Positions 7,824 to 16,361 of a DNA stretch of 64,000 nt are shown piece by piece; positions within the stretch are counted from its first letter, which is position 1; each line of letters opens with the position of its first letter. The stretch is from Gallionella sp. GTDB lineage: Bacteria; Pseudomonadota; Gammaproteobacteria; Burkholderiales; Gallionellaceae. The stretch is taken from positions 1 to 64,000 of the forward strand of contig JAUXWM010000023.1 in the NCBI GenBank assembly GCA_030681375.1, in the 5' to 3' direction. Below the pieces are notes generated by a model. The model saw only the letters and a list, made by a program, of their open reading frames with translations. It was not told where the DNA came from and ran no database searches. Made by a program: the position numbers and the translations under genes.

Positions 7824-10800
7824 ATGAACACTACATCGCATCCAATCGAAAAATTATTACAACAGCGCATCCTGATCCTGGACGGTGCGATGGGCACGAT
7901 GATCCAGCGTTACAAGCTGACCGAGGAACACTATCGCGGCATCGCCCTGTACGGCGATTACGTCGGCGCGCGCAAAACTTTCGCCGATCATCCTATCGAT
8001 GTGAAAGGCTGCAATGACCTGCTGCTGCTGACCCAGCCCCATATCATCGGCGGCATCCACCGCGAGTATCTGCAAGCGGGCGCAGACATACTGGAAACCT
8101 GCACCTTCAACGCCACCTCGATATCCATGGAAGACTACCGCATGGAACATCTGGTTTACGAGCTTAACGTAGCCGGAGCCAGGCTGGCGCGCGATCTGTG
8201 CGACGAATTCTCAACCCCGGAAAAACCGCGCTTTGTCGCAGGCGTGCTGGGTCCCACCGGGCGCACCGCTTCAATCTCACCGGACGTAAACGATCCGGGG
8301 GCACGCAACGTCACTTTCGACGAACTGGTCGTCAGCTACAGCGAAGCCATACGCGGCCTGCTGGATGGCGGTGCGGACATTCTGATGGTCGAGACCATAT
8401 TTGATACGCTGAACGCCAAGGCCGCGCTGTTTGCGATAGATCAGTATTTCGAGCAGCACAAGGTGCGCGTGCCTGTCATGATTTCCGGCACCATCACCGA
8501 CGCGTCTGGCCGCACCCTGTCCGGCCAGACCACCGAGGCTTTCTGGAACTCGCTTTCTCACGCGCGTCCGCTCTCCATCGGCCTGAACTGCGCGCTGGGC
8601 GCGGATTTGATGCGTCCCTACGTGGAAGAATTGTCACGGGTAGCGAGCTGCTATGTCAGCGCGCACCCGAATGCCGGACTGCCCAATCCGCTGTCCGATA
8701 CCGGCTACGACGAAGTACCCGCAACTACCGCGCGTCTGGTGAAAGAATTCGCCACCAGCGGTTTTCTCAATATCGCCGGCGGCTGCTGCGGCACCTCACC
8801 CGCACATATCAAAGCCATCGCCGACGCGTTAAAAGATGTACCGCCGCGCAAAATCCCTGACCGTGAACATCGCTGCCGCCTGTCCGGACTTGAGCCTTTC
8901 AACATCGGTGATGACACGCTGTTCGTCAACGTCGGCGAACGCGCCAATGTCACCGGCTCGGCCAAATTCAAACGCCTGATTCTGGAAGGCCAATACGACG
9001 AAGCACTGGAAGTCGCCAAGCAACAGGTGGAAACTGGCGCGCAGGTGATCGACATCAATATGGACGAGGCCATGCTGGACGGCGAAGCCGCGATGGTGCG
9101 TTTCCTCAACCTGATCGCCTCCGAGCCGGACATAAGCCGCGTGCCGCTGATGATTGATTCCTCCAAGTGGAACATCATCGAAGCTGGCCTCAAATGCGTG
9201 CAGGGCAAACCCATCGTCAATTCCATCTCGCTGAAAGAGGGCGAAGAAAACTTCATCAAGTACGCGACGCTGGTGCGCCGTTATGGTGCGGCGGCCGTGG
9301 TGATGGCGTTCGACGAGCAGGGTCAGGCCGACACCTACGCCCGCAAAACCGAAATCTGCCAGCGCAGCTATGACATTCTGGTGAACAAGGTCGGCTTTCC
9401 GCCTGAAGACATCATCTTCGACCCGAACATCTTCGCGATTGCCACCGGCATCGAGGAACACGACAACTACGCGGTGGACTTCATCGAGGCCTGCGCCTGG
9501 ATACGCAAAAATCTGCCTTACGCCAAGATTTCCGGCGGCGTATCCAACGTGTCCTTTTCCTTCCGTGGCAACGAACCGGTGAGGGAAGCCATCCACACCG
9601 TGTTCCTGTACCACGCTATTCAGGCCGGCATGAACATGGGCATCGTAAACGCCGGCCAGCTCGGCGTGTACGAAGAACTACCCAAGGACTTACGCGAGGC
9701 GGTCGAGGACGTAGTGCTGAACCGCAGCCCGGATGCGGGCGAGAAGCTGGTCGCACTGGCCGAGAACTTCAAGGGAGGCGGCAAGGCGCAGGTGGAAGAC
9801 CTGGAGTGGCGCCGCGGCACCGTTCAGGCGCGCCTGACCCACGCGCTAGTGCGCGGCATCACCACCTACATCGTCGAGGACACCGAAGAAGCACGCCTTG
9901 AGGCTCAGTTCCCGGTCGAAGTGATCGAAGGCCCGCTGATGACCGGCATGAACGTGGTCGGCGACCTGTTCGGCGCGGGCAAGATGTTTTTGCCGCAGGT
10001 GGTGAAATCCGCCCGCGTGATGAAACAGGCGGTCGCCCATCTGATCCCCTACATCGAAGCGGAAAAACTGCGCTCCGGCGACACCAGCACCAAGGGCAAG
10101 ATCGTCATGGCGACCGTCAAGGGCGACGTGCATGACATCGGCAAGAACATTGTCACCGTGGTATTGCAGTGCAACAACTTCGAGGTGGTGAACATGGGCG
10201 TGATGGTGCCCTGCCAGCAGATTCTGGACACCGCGCGCGAACACAATGCCGACATCATCGGCCTGTCCGGTCTGATTACGCCTTCGCTGGAAGAAATGGC
10301 GCATGTCGCCAAAGAGATGGAGCGCCAGGGCTTTAAGATTCCGCTGCTGATAGGCGGTGCGACGACCTCGCGCGTGCATACGGCGGTAAAAATCGAACAA
10401 AATTACCCGAGTGGCGTCACCGTGTATGTCACCGACGCCTCGCGCGCGGTCGGCGTGTGCAGCAACCTGCTCTCTTCCACACTGCGCGACGAATACGTTG
10501 CCGAGATCAAGTCTGACTATGCTGATGCAAGGGTACAGCACGAATCCAGACAGTCCAAAGCCGTGTACGTCCCGCTGGAACAGGCGCGCGCCCACAAACT
10601 GGCAACCGACTGGAGCAGCTACACACCGCCGCGGCCAAACTTCACCGGCGTAAAGGAGCTGCGCGACTATAGTCTGGCGGAAATCGCCGAATACATAGAC
10701 TGGTCGCCCTTCTTCCAGGCATGGGAACTGGCCGGACGTTACCCGAAAATATTGCAGGACAGGGTCGTGGGCGAGGAAGCTTCCAAGCTGTTCGCCGATG

Positions 10801-11537
10801 CGCAGGTGATGTTGAAGCAAATCATCAGTGGTCGCTGGCTCACCGCGAATGCCGTATTCGGCCTGTTCCCGGCCAACACCTTGAACAGCGACGACATCGA
10901 AATCTACACCGACGAGACCCGTTCGACGGTGGCCATGACCTGGCATAACCTGCGTCAGCAAACCAAAAAGCCGGAATCCATCCCGAATTATTGCCTGGCT
11001 GACTACATCGCGCCTAAGGGCATCGCGGACTATATCGGCGGCTTCGCCGTCACCGCCGGCATCGGCATAGACGCGCGCGTTGCGCAATATGAGAAAAACC
11101 ACGACGACTACAACGCCATCCTGCTTAAATCGCTGGCCGACCGTCTGGCCGAAGCGTTTGCCGAACTGCTGCACGCCCGCGTGCGCCGCGAGTTCTGGGG
11201 CTATGCTGCGGACGAGAGTCTGGACAACGATGCGCTGATCAGTGAGAAGTATCGCGGTATCCGTCCCGCCCCCGGCTATCCCGCCTGCCCGGAACACAGC
11301 GAAAAAGGTCCCTTGTTCGAACTACTGGATGCACCCAACCGTGCCGGCATCACCATCACCGACAGTTTCGCGATGATGCCCACAGCTTCGGTCAGCGGCT
11401 TCTACTTCTCGCACCCGGACGCGAAATACTTCGCCACCGGCAAGATAGAGAAGGATCAGGTCGCCAGTTACGCGGAACGCAAGGGCTGGGACATCGAGAA
11501 GGCCGAGCGTTGGCTGGCACCGGTGCTAAGTTATTAA
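7824..11537 (+). CDS. metH: Cobalamin-dependent methionine synthase, 1237 aa
   Basis: Transfers the methyl group of methyltetrahydrofolate to homocysteine through cobalamin. All four modules are present: the homocysteine-binding barrel with zinc ligands near C255 (GLNCALG) and C320-C321 (GGCCGTSP); the pterin-binding domain (from about 360; [13 protein letters not shown]); the B12 domain with the cobalt-ligand His near 769 ([10 protein letters not shown]); and the AdoMet-dependent reactivation domain ([12 protein letters not shown] near 1147). Full length compares with about 1227 in E. coli. No cobalamin, SAM or SAH riboswitch consensus is seen in the 141 bases upstream. Transcribed alone, on the right of the interrupted comM. 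Confidence 0.98.
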   Translation: MNTTSHPIEKLLQQRILILDGAMGTMIQRYKLTEEHYRGIALYGDYVGARKTFADHPIDVKGCNDLLLLTQPHIIGGIHREYLQAGADILETCTFNATSISMEDYRMEHLVYELNVAGARLARDLCDEFSTPEKPRFVAGVLGPTGRTASISPDVNDPGARNVTFDELVVSYSEAIRGLLDGGADILMVETIFDTLNAKAALFAIDQYFEQHKVRVPVMISGTITDASGRTLSGQTTEAFWNSLSHARPLSIGLNCALGADLMRPYVEELSRVASCYVSAHPNAGLPNPLSDTGYDEVPATTARLVKEFATSGFLNIAGGCCGTSPAHIKAIADALKDVPPRKIPDREHRCRLSGLEPFNIGDDTLFVNVGERANVTGSAKFKRLILEGQYDEALEVAKQQVETGAQVIDINMDEAMLDGEAAMVRFLNLIASEPDISRVPLMIDSSKWNIIEAGLKCVQGKPIVNSISLKEGEENFIKYATLVRRYGAAAVVMAFDEQGQADTYARKTEICQRSYDILVNKVGFPPEDIIFDPNIFAIATGIEEHDNYAVDFIEACAWIRKNLPYAKISGGVSNVSFSFRGNEPVREAIHTVFLYHAIQAGMNMGIVNAGQLGVYEELPKDLREAVEDVVLNRSPDAGEKLVALAENFKGGGKAQVEDLEWRRGTVQARLTHALVRGITTYIVEDTEEARLEAQFPVEVIEGPLMTGMNVVGDLFGAGKMFLPQVVKSARVMKQAVAHLIPYIEAEKLRSGDTSTKGKIVMATVKGDVHDIGKNIVTVVLQCNNFEVVNMGVMVPCQQILDTAREHNADIIGLSGLITPSLEEMAHVAKEMERQGFKIPLLIGGATTSRVHTAVKIEQNYPSGVTVYVTDASRAVGVCSNLLSSTLRDEYVAEIKSDYADARVQHESRQSKAVYVPLEQARAHKLATDWSSYTPPRPNFTGVKELRDYSLAEIAEYIDWSPFFQAWELAGRYPKILQDRVVGEEASKLFADAQVMLKQIISGRWLTANAVFGLFPANTLNSDDIEIYTDETRSTVAMTWHNLRQQTKKPESIPNYCLADYIAPKGIADYIGGFAVTAGIGIDARVAQYEKNHDDYNAILLKSLADRLAEAFAELLHARVRREFWGYAADESLDNDALISEKYRGIRPAPGYPACPEHSEKGPLFELLDAPNRAGITITDSFAMMPTASVSGFYFSHPDAKYFATGKIEKDQVASYAERKGWDIEKAERWLAPVLSY

Positions 11538-11570
11538 GCAATGAAGTCTGGTAGGGTGTGCACAAGTCGA

Positions 11571-11639
11571 GTAGGGTGGGCACAAGTGCCCACGCGGAAC
11601 ACAAAATGGTGGGCAACGCTACGCTTTTGCCCACCCTAC
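11571..11639. repeat. Dispersed palindromic repeat, copy 1
   Basis: The element starts GTAGGGTGGGCACAAGTGCC and ends TTTTGCCCACCCTAC, so its two ends are inverted repeats (GTAGGGTGGGC / GCCCACCCTAC) around an inner GGGCAC-AA-GTGCCC palindrome. A partial duplicate of its first part (GTAGGGTGTGCACAAGTC) lies just before it at 11551-11570. Two more copies follow at 12148 and 12929. It resembles the small REP/MITE-like elements common in betaproteobacteria. It follows metH and could act as its transcript end. Confidence 0.8.
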
Positions 11640-11666
11640 GAAACGGCAAAATCATCAATGAGGTAA

Positions 11667-11858
11667 ATGATGCAAATCGCAAAACAGCAAGTTGCTACGA
11701 TGCTCCAGAAGTTGCCGGACGACTGCTCGCTGGAGGATATTCAATATCATCTTTACGTGATTGAAAAAATCAAGAACGGCGTGGCTCGTGCAGAAACTGA
11801 AGGGTTGATCTCACAACAAGTTGCCGAGCAACGGTTAGCCAAATGGATACACGGGTAA
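11667..11858 (+). CDS. Antitoxin of a type II toxin-antitoxin pair, 63 aa
   Basis: A small acidic protein of the pattern LQKLPDDCSLEDIQYHLYVI followed by a C-terminal helix ending AKWIHG, seen in RelB/ParD-like antitoxins paired with RelE/ParE toxins. Two ATG codons stand in tandem (11667 and 11670). GAGG at 11660-11663 favours the second for spacing. Its end overlaps the toxin start by 16 bases, the usual coupling in such modules. It would neutralise the neighbouring toxin and probably repress its own promoter. Confidence 0.8.
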   Translation: MMQIAKQQVATMLQKLPDDCSLEDIQYHLYVIEKIKNGVARAETEGLISQQVAEQRLAKWIHG

Positions 11859-12151
11859 GTTGGTCGCCAGAGGCGTTAGATGATGTTGATTCTATTGCGG
11901 CTTATATCGCAAAGGACTCGCCATTTTACGCATCTGCTGTGGTGCAAAAGATTCTCGATACCGCTCAAAGTCTGGGTGAATTTCCAAATATCGGGCCGAT
12001 CGTCCCCGAAATAGGAGAGCCGGAATTTCGCGAGCGCTTTGTTTACAGCTATCGTTTAATCTACCGGGTAACCGCAGAGCAAGTGTTGGTTGTCTCGGTA
12101 ATTCATGGCAGAAGGTTGCCCGACCCAATCTTGAACAGATTAGTCGAGTAG
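11843..12151 (+). CDS. RelE/ParE-family toxin, 102 aa
   Basis: A ParE/RelE fold is recognisable: VSWSPEALDDVDSIAAYIA at the N-terminus, a central helix pair, and the beta-sheet end RFVYSYRLIYRV...VLVVSVIHGRR. The conserved YRLIYRV and HGRR elements identify the family, whose members are either ribosome-dependent mRNA nucleases or gyrase poisons; which applies here cannot be told. The stop codon TAG (12149-12151) lies inside the start of repeat copy 2, so the element has inserted at, or supplies, the end of the gene. Confidence 0.85.
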   Translation: MDTRVSWSPEALDDVDSIAAYIAKDSPFYASAVVQKILDTAQSLGEFPNIGPIVPEIGEPEFRERFVYSYRLIYRVTAEQVLVVSVIHGRRLPDPILNRLVE

Positions 12152-12215
12152 AGTGGGCACAAGTGCCCACGCGGAACGAAAATGGTGGGCAACGCTACGC
12201 TTTTGCCCAACCTAC
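12148..12215. repeat. Dispersed palindromic repeat, copy 2
   Basis: The sequence follows copy 1 closely: GTAGAGTGGGCACAAGTGCC at the left, ACGCTTTTGCCCAACCTAC at the right, with one changed base in each terminal repeat. It overlaps the stop codon of the toxin gene and ends 24 bases before the FKBP gene. Confidence 0.8.
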
Positions 12216-12239
12216 AATAATTAACGAAAGGAAATCTTC

Positions 12240-12926
12240 ATGACCACCCTCATCAAAACCGACACTAAACTGGGCGAAGGCGCGGAAGCCGAAGCGGGAC
12301 AAACCGTCATCGTGCATTACACCGGTTGGCTGTTCGACGAGAACGCGCCCGACAACAAGGGCGCAAAGTTCGATAGCTCGCTTGATCGCAACGACCCGTT
12401 CGATTTCCCGCTCGGCGCGGGACGCGTTATTCGGGGCTGGGACGAAGGCGTGGCGGGCATGAAGGAAGGCGGAACCCGCACGCTGGTTATCCCGTCGGAG
12501 ATGGGCTACGGCGCGCACGGTGCGGGCAATGACATCCCGCCGAACGCGACCTTGTTATTCGAAGTCAAACTGCTCAAGATCATCAAGACCGATATCGTGG
12601 ACAGCAAGGTCGGCGAGGGTGATGAGGCACAGGCAGGCAACCACGTTTCCGTGCATTACACCGGCTGGCTGTTCGACAAGAAAGCACCTGACAACAAGGG
12701 CACAAAGTTCGACAGCTCGCGCGACCGCAACGAACCGTTCGATTTCCCGCTGGGCATGGGTCGCGTCATCCAGGGTTGGGACATGGGCGTGCAGGGCATG
12801 AAGGTGGGCGGGCAACGCACGCTGACCATTCCACCGGAGATGGGTTATGGCAAACGCGGCGCGGGCGGCGTAATCCCGGCGAATGCCACGCTGGTGTTCG
12901 ATGTGGAATTGCTGAAATTGAATTAA
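12240..12926 (+). CDS. Tandem double-domain FKBP-type peptidyl-prolyl isomerase, 228 aa
   Basis: Two complete FKBP domains of about 113 residues stand head to tail. Each starts [11 protein letters not shown] or [14 protein letters not shown] and contains the FKBP hallmarks [30 protein letters not shown] and a closing [16 protein letters not shown] strand. FKBPs catalyse cis-trans isomerisation of prolyl bonds and act as folding helpers. No signal peptide is present, so this one is cytoplasmic. The ribosome site GAAAGGAAA lies 5-10 bases before the ATG. Each domain has a lid insertion (ENAPDNKGA / KKAPDNKGT) in the same place, so the two arose by duplication. Such tandem single-chain FKBPs are less usual than one-domain ones. 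Confidence 0.9.
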   Translation: MTTLIKTDTKLGEGAEAEAGQTVIVHYTGWLFDENAPDNKGAKFDSSLDRNDPFDFPLGAGRVIRGWDEGVAGMKEGGTRTLVIPSEMGYGAHGAGNDIPPNATLLFEVKLLKIIKTDIVDSKVGEGDEAQAGNHVSVHYTGWLFDKKAPDNKGTKFDSSRDRNEPFDFPLGMGRVIQGWDMGVQGMKVGGQRTLTIPPEMGYGKRGAGGVIPANATLVFDVELLKLN

Positions 12927-12928
12927 CC

Positions 12929-12987
12929 GTAGGGTAGGCACAACGTGCCCACGCGAAACACATAAGGTGGGCATTAGCCCACCCTAC
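12929..12987. repeat. Dispersed palindromic repeat, copy 3 (shorter)
   Basis: Starts GTAGGGTAGGCACAACGTGC and ends AGCCCACCCTAC. It is about ten bases shorter than the other copies because the internal CAACGCTACGCTTTT segment is reduced to CATTA. It separates the two FKBP genes and may be the end of the first transcript. Confidence 0.75.
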
Positions 12988-13005
12988 AATTCACAAAGGA
13001 ATCAC

Positions 13006-13461
13006 ATGAAACGCATCGCTTTTTTACCGCTGGCTCTGCTTTTATCTGCCGGAGTTTTCTCCACCACCGCGTGCTCTGAACAGGCCGCGCCCCCCGCCAT
13101 GGAGAACAGCAGCATGAGTGAACTGATCAAGACCGACACCAAACTGGGCGAAGGCGCCGAAGCCACCGCAGGCAACCACGTTTCCGTGCATTACACCGGC
13201 TGGCTGTATGACGAAACCGCTGCCGATCACAAAGGCAAGAAATTCGACAGTTCGCGTGACCGCAACGAAGCATTCGATTTCCCGCTCGGCGCAGGCCGTG
13301 TCATCAAGGGTTGGGATCAGGGTTTTGACGGCATGAAAGTGGGCGGTCAGCGCACGCTGATTATTCCGGCACACATGGGCTACGGCGCGCGCGGGGCAGG
13401 CGGCGTGATTCCTCCCAATGCCACGCTGGTATTTGATGTGGAATTGCTGGGCGTAAACTGA
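13006..13461 (+). CDS. Exported FKBP-type peptidyl-prolyl isomerase, probable lipoprotein, 151 aa
   Basis: A single FKBP domain nearly the same as those of the preceding gene ([45 protein letters not shown]). It follows an N-terminal export signal: MKR, then a hydrophobic run, then STTAC. The Cys after TTA suggests a lipoprotein, although the -3 residue is not the usual Leu. The start at 13006 is preferred over an in-frame codon 39 bases upstream, because AAAGGA sits 5 bases before it and the signal peptide begins there. It is probably a periplasmic folding helper derived by duplication from the neighbour. Confidence 0.88.
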   Translation: MKRIAFLPLALLLSAGVFSTTACSEQAAPPAMENSSMSELIKTDTKLGEGAEATAGNHVSVHYTGWLYDETAADHKGKKFDSSRDRNEAFDFPLGAGRVIKGWDQGFDGMKVGGQRTLIIPAHMGYGARGAGGVIPPNATLVFDVELLGVN

Positions 13462-13521
13462 GTCATTCAGCCTGAACAGGCGTAAAATTCTGCTCCAGGC
13501 AATGCATATAGGGAGTGGCTG

Positions 13522-14103
13522 ATGTTTGAGATACGAGTTCATGGCCGTGGCGGACAGGGTGTGGTGACAGCCGCAGAGATGCTGTCGGTTGCCGCATTCG
13601 AGGAAGGCCGTCATGCACAGGCCTTTCCCAGCTTCGGATCGGAGCGCACCGGCGCGCCGGTAGTGGCATTCTGCCGTATCTCCGATAAAGAAATACGCCT
13701 GCGCGAACCGGTTATGGAACCGGATGCGATCATTGTCCAGGACCCCACGCTGTTGCATCAGATTGACGTATTCGCCGGGTTAAAACAGGACGGCTATGTA
13801 CTGCTCAATTCGCACCACAGTCTGGAAACACTGGGCTTGGGCGAGCTCGTCAAACAGCGCCGCAGCGAGCGCTTTTGCACGCTGCCTGCTACCGAACTCG
13901 GTCTCAAACATGTCGGCCGTCCGATACCCAATGTCCCGCTGCTGGCCGGATTTGCCGCACTCTCCGGCATTATCAAACTGGAATCGGTCATCAAGGCCAT
14001 CAACGAAAAGTTTTCCGGAAAAGTAGCGCTGGGCAACATTGCCGCAGCCGAGGAAGCCTACCTGCTGGTGCAGGCCATGATGAAGGAGCAGGCAGATGCT
14101 TAA
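13522..14103 (+). CDS. porG: 2-oxoacid:ferredoxin oxidoreductase, gamma subunit, 193 aa
   Basis: The gamma subunit of pyruvate/2-oxoacid:ferredoxin oxidoreductase, recognised by EIRVHGRGGQGVVTAAEMLS at the N-terminus and AFPSFGSERTGAPV, both characteristic of the POR gamma domain. It is the first gene of a four-gene operon and its 3' end overlaps the alpha gene by 8 bases. The complex interconverts a 2-oxoacid plus CoA with an acyl-CoA, CO2 and reduced ferredoxin. The substrate (pyruvate or another) is not settled by sequence reading. Confidence 0.93.
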   Translation: MFEIRVHGRGGQGVVTAAEMLSVAAFEEGRHAQAFPSFGSERTGAPVVAFCRISDKEIRLREPVMEPDAIIVQDPTLLHQIDVFAGLKQDGYVLLNSHHSLETLGLGELVKQRRSERFCTLPATELGLKHVGRPIPNVPLLAGFAALSGIIKLESVIKAINEKFSGKVALGNIAAAEEAYLLVQAMMKEQADA

Positions 14104-15349
14104 ACAAACTGAAGGCTCAAAAGCCGTCGCCGAAGCCATCGCGCTGTGCCGCCCCGAGGTGATCTGCGCCTATCCGATTTCGCCGCAGACGCATATCGTC
14201 GAGGCGCTGGGCGAAATGGTGAAATCGGGCAATTTAACGCCCTGCGAATTCATCAATGTGGAAAGCGAGTTCGCCGCGATGTCGGTCGCGATCGGCGCTT
14301 CCGCCGCCGGTGCGCGCGCCTACACCGCCACCGCATCGCAAGGCCTGCTGTTCATGGCCGAAGCGGTCTATAACGCGTCAGGCTTAGGGCTGCCCATCGT
14401 GATGACGGTGGCCAACCGCGCCATCGGCGCGCCAATCAACATCTGGAACGACCACTCCGATTCGCTCTCGCAACGCGATTCAGGCTGGATGCAGCTGTTC
14501 GCCGAAACCAATCAGGAAGCGCTCGATCTGCACATTCAGGCCTTCCGTCTGGCGGAAGAATTATCCATGCCCATCATGGTGTGCATGGACGGCTTCATCC
14601 TCACCCACGCCTTCGAGCGCGTGGACATGCCCACGCAGCAACAGGTGGATGATTACCTGCCGCCGTTCGAACCCCGTCAGGTGCTCGACCCGGCGGAGCC
14701 GGTTTCCATCGGTGCGATGGTCGGCCCTGAAGCCTTTATGGAAGTACGCTATCTGGCGCACGCCAAGCAGATGCAGGCACTGGAACTCATCCCACAACTG
14801 GCAGCCGAGTTCAAGGAAACATTCGGACGCGACAGCGGCGGACTGGTGCGCAGCTATTGCATCGAAGACGCTGAAACCGTGATCATCGCGATGGGCTCGA
14901 TACTCGGCACCATCAAGGACGTGGTGGACGAGATGCGCGAAGCGGGTCACAAGATCGGCGTGCTGGGCATCATCAGCTACCGTCCCTTTCCACTGGAGCA
15001 AGTACGCGCAGCACTATTAGGCTGCAAGCGCTTTCTGGTGCTGGAAAAGAGCCTGGCCGTAGGCATGGGCGGCATCGTCGCCACTGATGTGCGCATGGCA
15101 GTGAGCGGCAGCGGCCTGAAGGGTTTTACTGCGGTCGCGGGTCTGGGCGGACGCCCCATACCCAAATCTTCGCTACACACGCTGTTCCGTCAGGCTGAAA
15201 AGGAAGATCTGCCGCCGGTGACCTTCCTCGATCTGGACTGGGACGCGGTCAATAAACAACTGGAACGCGAAAAGACCACGCGCCGTTCCGGCCCTGCTGC
15301 CGAAAATATACTGCACGACAAGGGTATCGTTTCGGCTAAATTCGGTTAA
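14096..15349 (+). CDS. porA: 2-oxoacid:ferredoxin oxidoreductase, alpha subunit, 417 aa
   Basis: The alpha subunit, with the family N-terminus CAYPISPQTHIVEALGEMV and the central stretch EFAAMSVAIGASAAGARAYTATASQGLLFMAEA, followed by the domain II region (VIIAMGSILGTIKDVVDEMR) that helps bind CoA and TPP. The length matches four-subunit-type PorA. It overlaps porG, and porB begins 9 bases after its stop with GGAG as ribosome site, so the three subunits are made together. Confidence 0.94.
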   Translation: MLKQTEGSKAVAEAIALCRPEVICAYPISPQTHIVEALGEMVKSGNLTPCEFINVESEFAAMSVAIGASAAGARAYTATASQGLLFMAEAVYNASGLGLPIVMTVANRAIGAPINIWNDHSDSLSQRDSGWMQLFAETNQEALDLHIQAFRLAEELSMPIMVCMDGFILTHAFERVDMPTQQQVDDYLPPFEPRQVLDPAEPVSIGAMVGPEAFMEVRYLAHAKQMQALELIPQLAAEFKETFGRDSGGLVRSYCIEDAETVIIAMGSILGTIKDVVDEMREAGHKIGVLGIISYRPFPLEQVRAALLGCKRFLVLEKSLAVGMGGIVATDVRMAVSGSGLKGFTAVAGLGGRPIPKSSLHTLFRQAEKEDLPPVTFLDLDWDAVNKQLEREKTTRRSGPAAENILHDKGIVSAKFG

Positions 15350-15358
15350 GGAGTTGTC

Positions 15359-16360
15359 ATGGGCTTTCAAGCAGTCAAGTTCTACCAGACCGGCACCTTC
15401 ACCGTCGGCAACCGCCTGCTCGCACCCGATGAGCGCAGTTTGCAATCGGTGGAGACGCGCAGCAACTCGATCAACTCCGGACATCGCGCCTGTCAGGGCT
15501 GCGGTGAAGCGCTGGGCGCGCGTTATGCCATCGATGCAGCGATGGCCGAGAGCAATAACCAGCTAATCGCGGCGAATGCAACAGGCTGTCTGGAAGTGTT
15601 TTCCACGCCTTATCCCGAATCCTCATGGCAGGTGCCGTGGATCCACTCGCTGTTCGGCAATGCCGCAGCCGTGGCTACCGGCATCGCGGCGGCGATGAAG
15701 GTTAAGGGACGGCCCGAAGTGCGCGTCGTGGCGCAGGGCGGCGACGGCGGCACGACCGACATCGGTTTCGGCTGCCTGTCCGGCATGTTCGAACGCAATG
15801 ACGACGTGCTGTACATCTGCTACGACAACGAAGGCTACATGAATACCGGCGTACAGCGCTCCTCCGCCACGCCTCCGGCAGCGCGCACCGCGACCACCAT
15901 GCCGGTCGGGCCTGAGCCGGGCAACGTGTTCGGTCAGGGTAAGAATGTGCCGGAAATCGCGATGGCGCACGGCATCCCCTACGTCGCGACGGCGACCGTA
16001 GCCGACCTGCGCGATCTGGAATACAAGGTGCGTAAAGCCATGAAGATGCACGGCGCGCGCTACATCCATATTTTTGTGCCTTGCCCGCTGGGCTGGGGTA
16101 CGGCATCACACGACACCATCCGTATGGCACGCATGGCCAAGGAATCCGGCACATTCCCGGTATTCGAAGCCGAGTATGGCGAAGTGACAGGCGTGTTGAA
16201 AATACGCCACAAAATTCCGGTGGAGGAGTACATGAAACCGCAGCGACGTTTCGCGCATCTGTTCGGCAAGAATGCGCATCCGGAAACCGTGGCACGCATT
16301 CAGGCGATCGCGGACCGCAACATCCGCAAGTACGGCTTGCTGGAAGACGAGGGAAACTGA
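15359..16360 (+). CDS. porB: 2-oxoacid:ferredoxin oxidoreductase, beta subunit (TPP-binding), 333 aa
   Basis: The beta subunit holds thiamine diphosphate. GDGGTTDIGFGCLSG (from about residue 128), ending with DNEGYMNTG, is the TPP/Mg-binding motif. CQGCGEALGARY near the N-terminus and ATGCLEVFSTPYP carry Cys residues that usually bind the proximal [4Fe-4S] cluster. The conserved motif AHGIPYVATAT follows. Stop at 16358-16360; the next gene starts one base later. The set without a separate ferredoxin-type delta subunit is completed by the ferredoxin domain fused to the following protein. Confidence 0.94.
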   Translation: MGFQAVKFYQTGTFTVGNRLLAPDERSLQSVETRSNSINSGHRACQGCGEALGARYAIDAAMAESNNQLIAANATGCLEVFSTPYPESSWQVPWIHSLFGNAAAVATGIAAAMKVKGRPEVRVVAQGGDGGTTDIGFGCLSGMFERNDDVLYICYDNEGYMNTGVQRSSATPPAARTATTMPVGPEPGNVFGQGKNVPEIAMAHGIPYVATATVADLRDLEYKVRKAMKMHGARYIHIFVPCPLGWGTASHDTIRMARMAKESGTFPVFEAEYGEVTGVLKIRHKIPVEEYMKPQRRFAHLFGKNAHPETVARIQAIADRNIRKYGLLEDEGN

Positions 16361-16361
16361 C

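Noticed and set aside
9846..11297. Long minus-strand frame (483 residues) opposite metH
   Set aside because: It has no recognisable domain and lies wholly antisense to a conserved full-length MetH. It is a by-product of GC-rich codon use.
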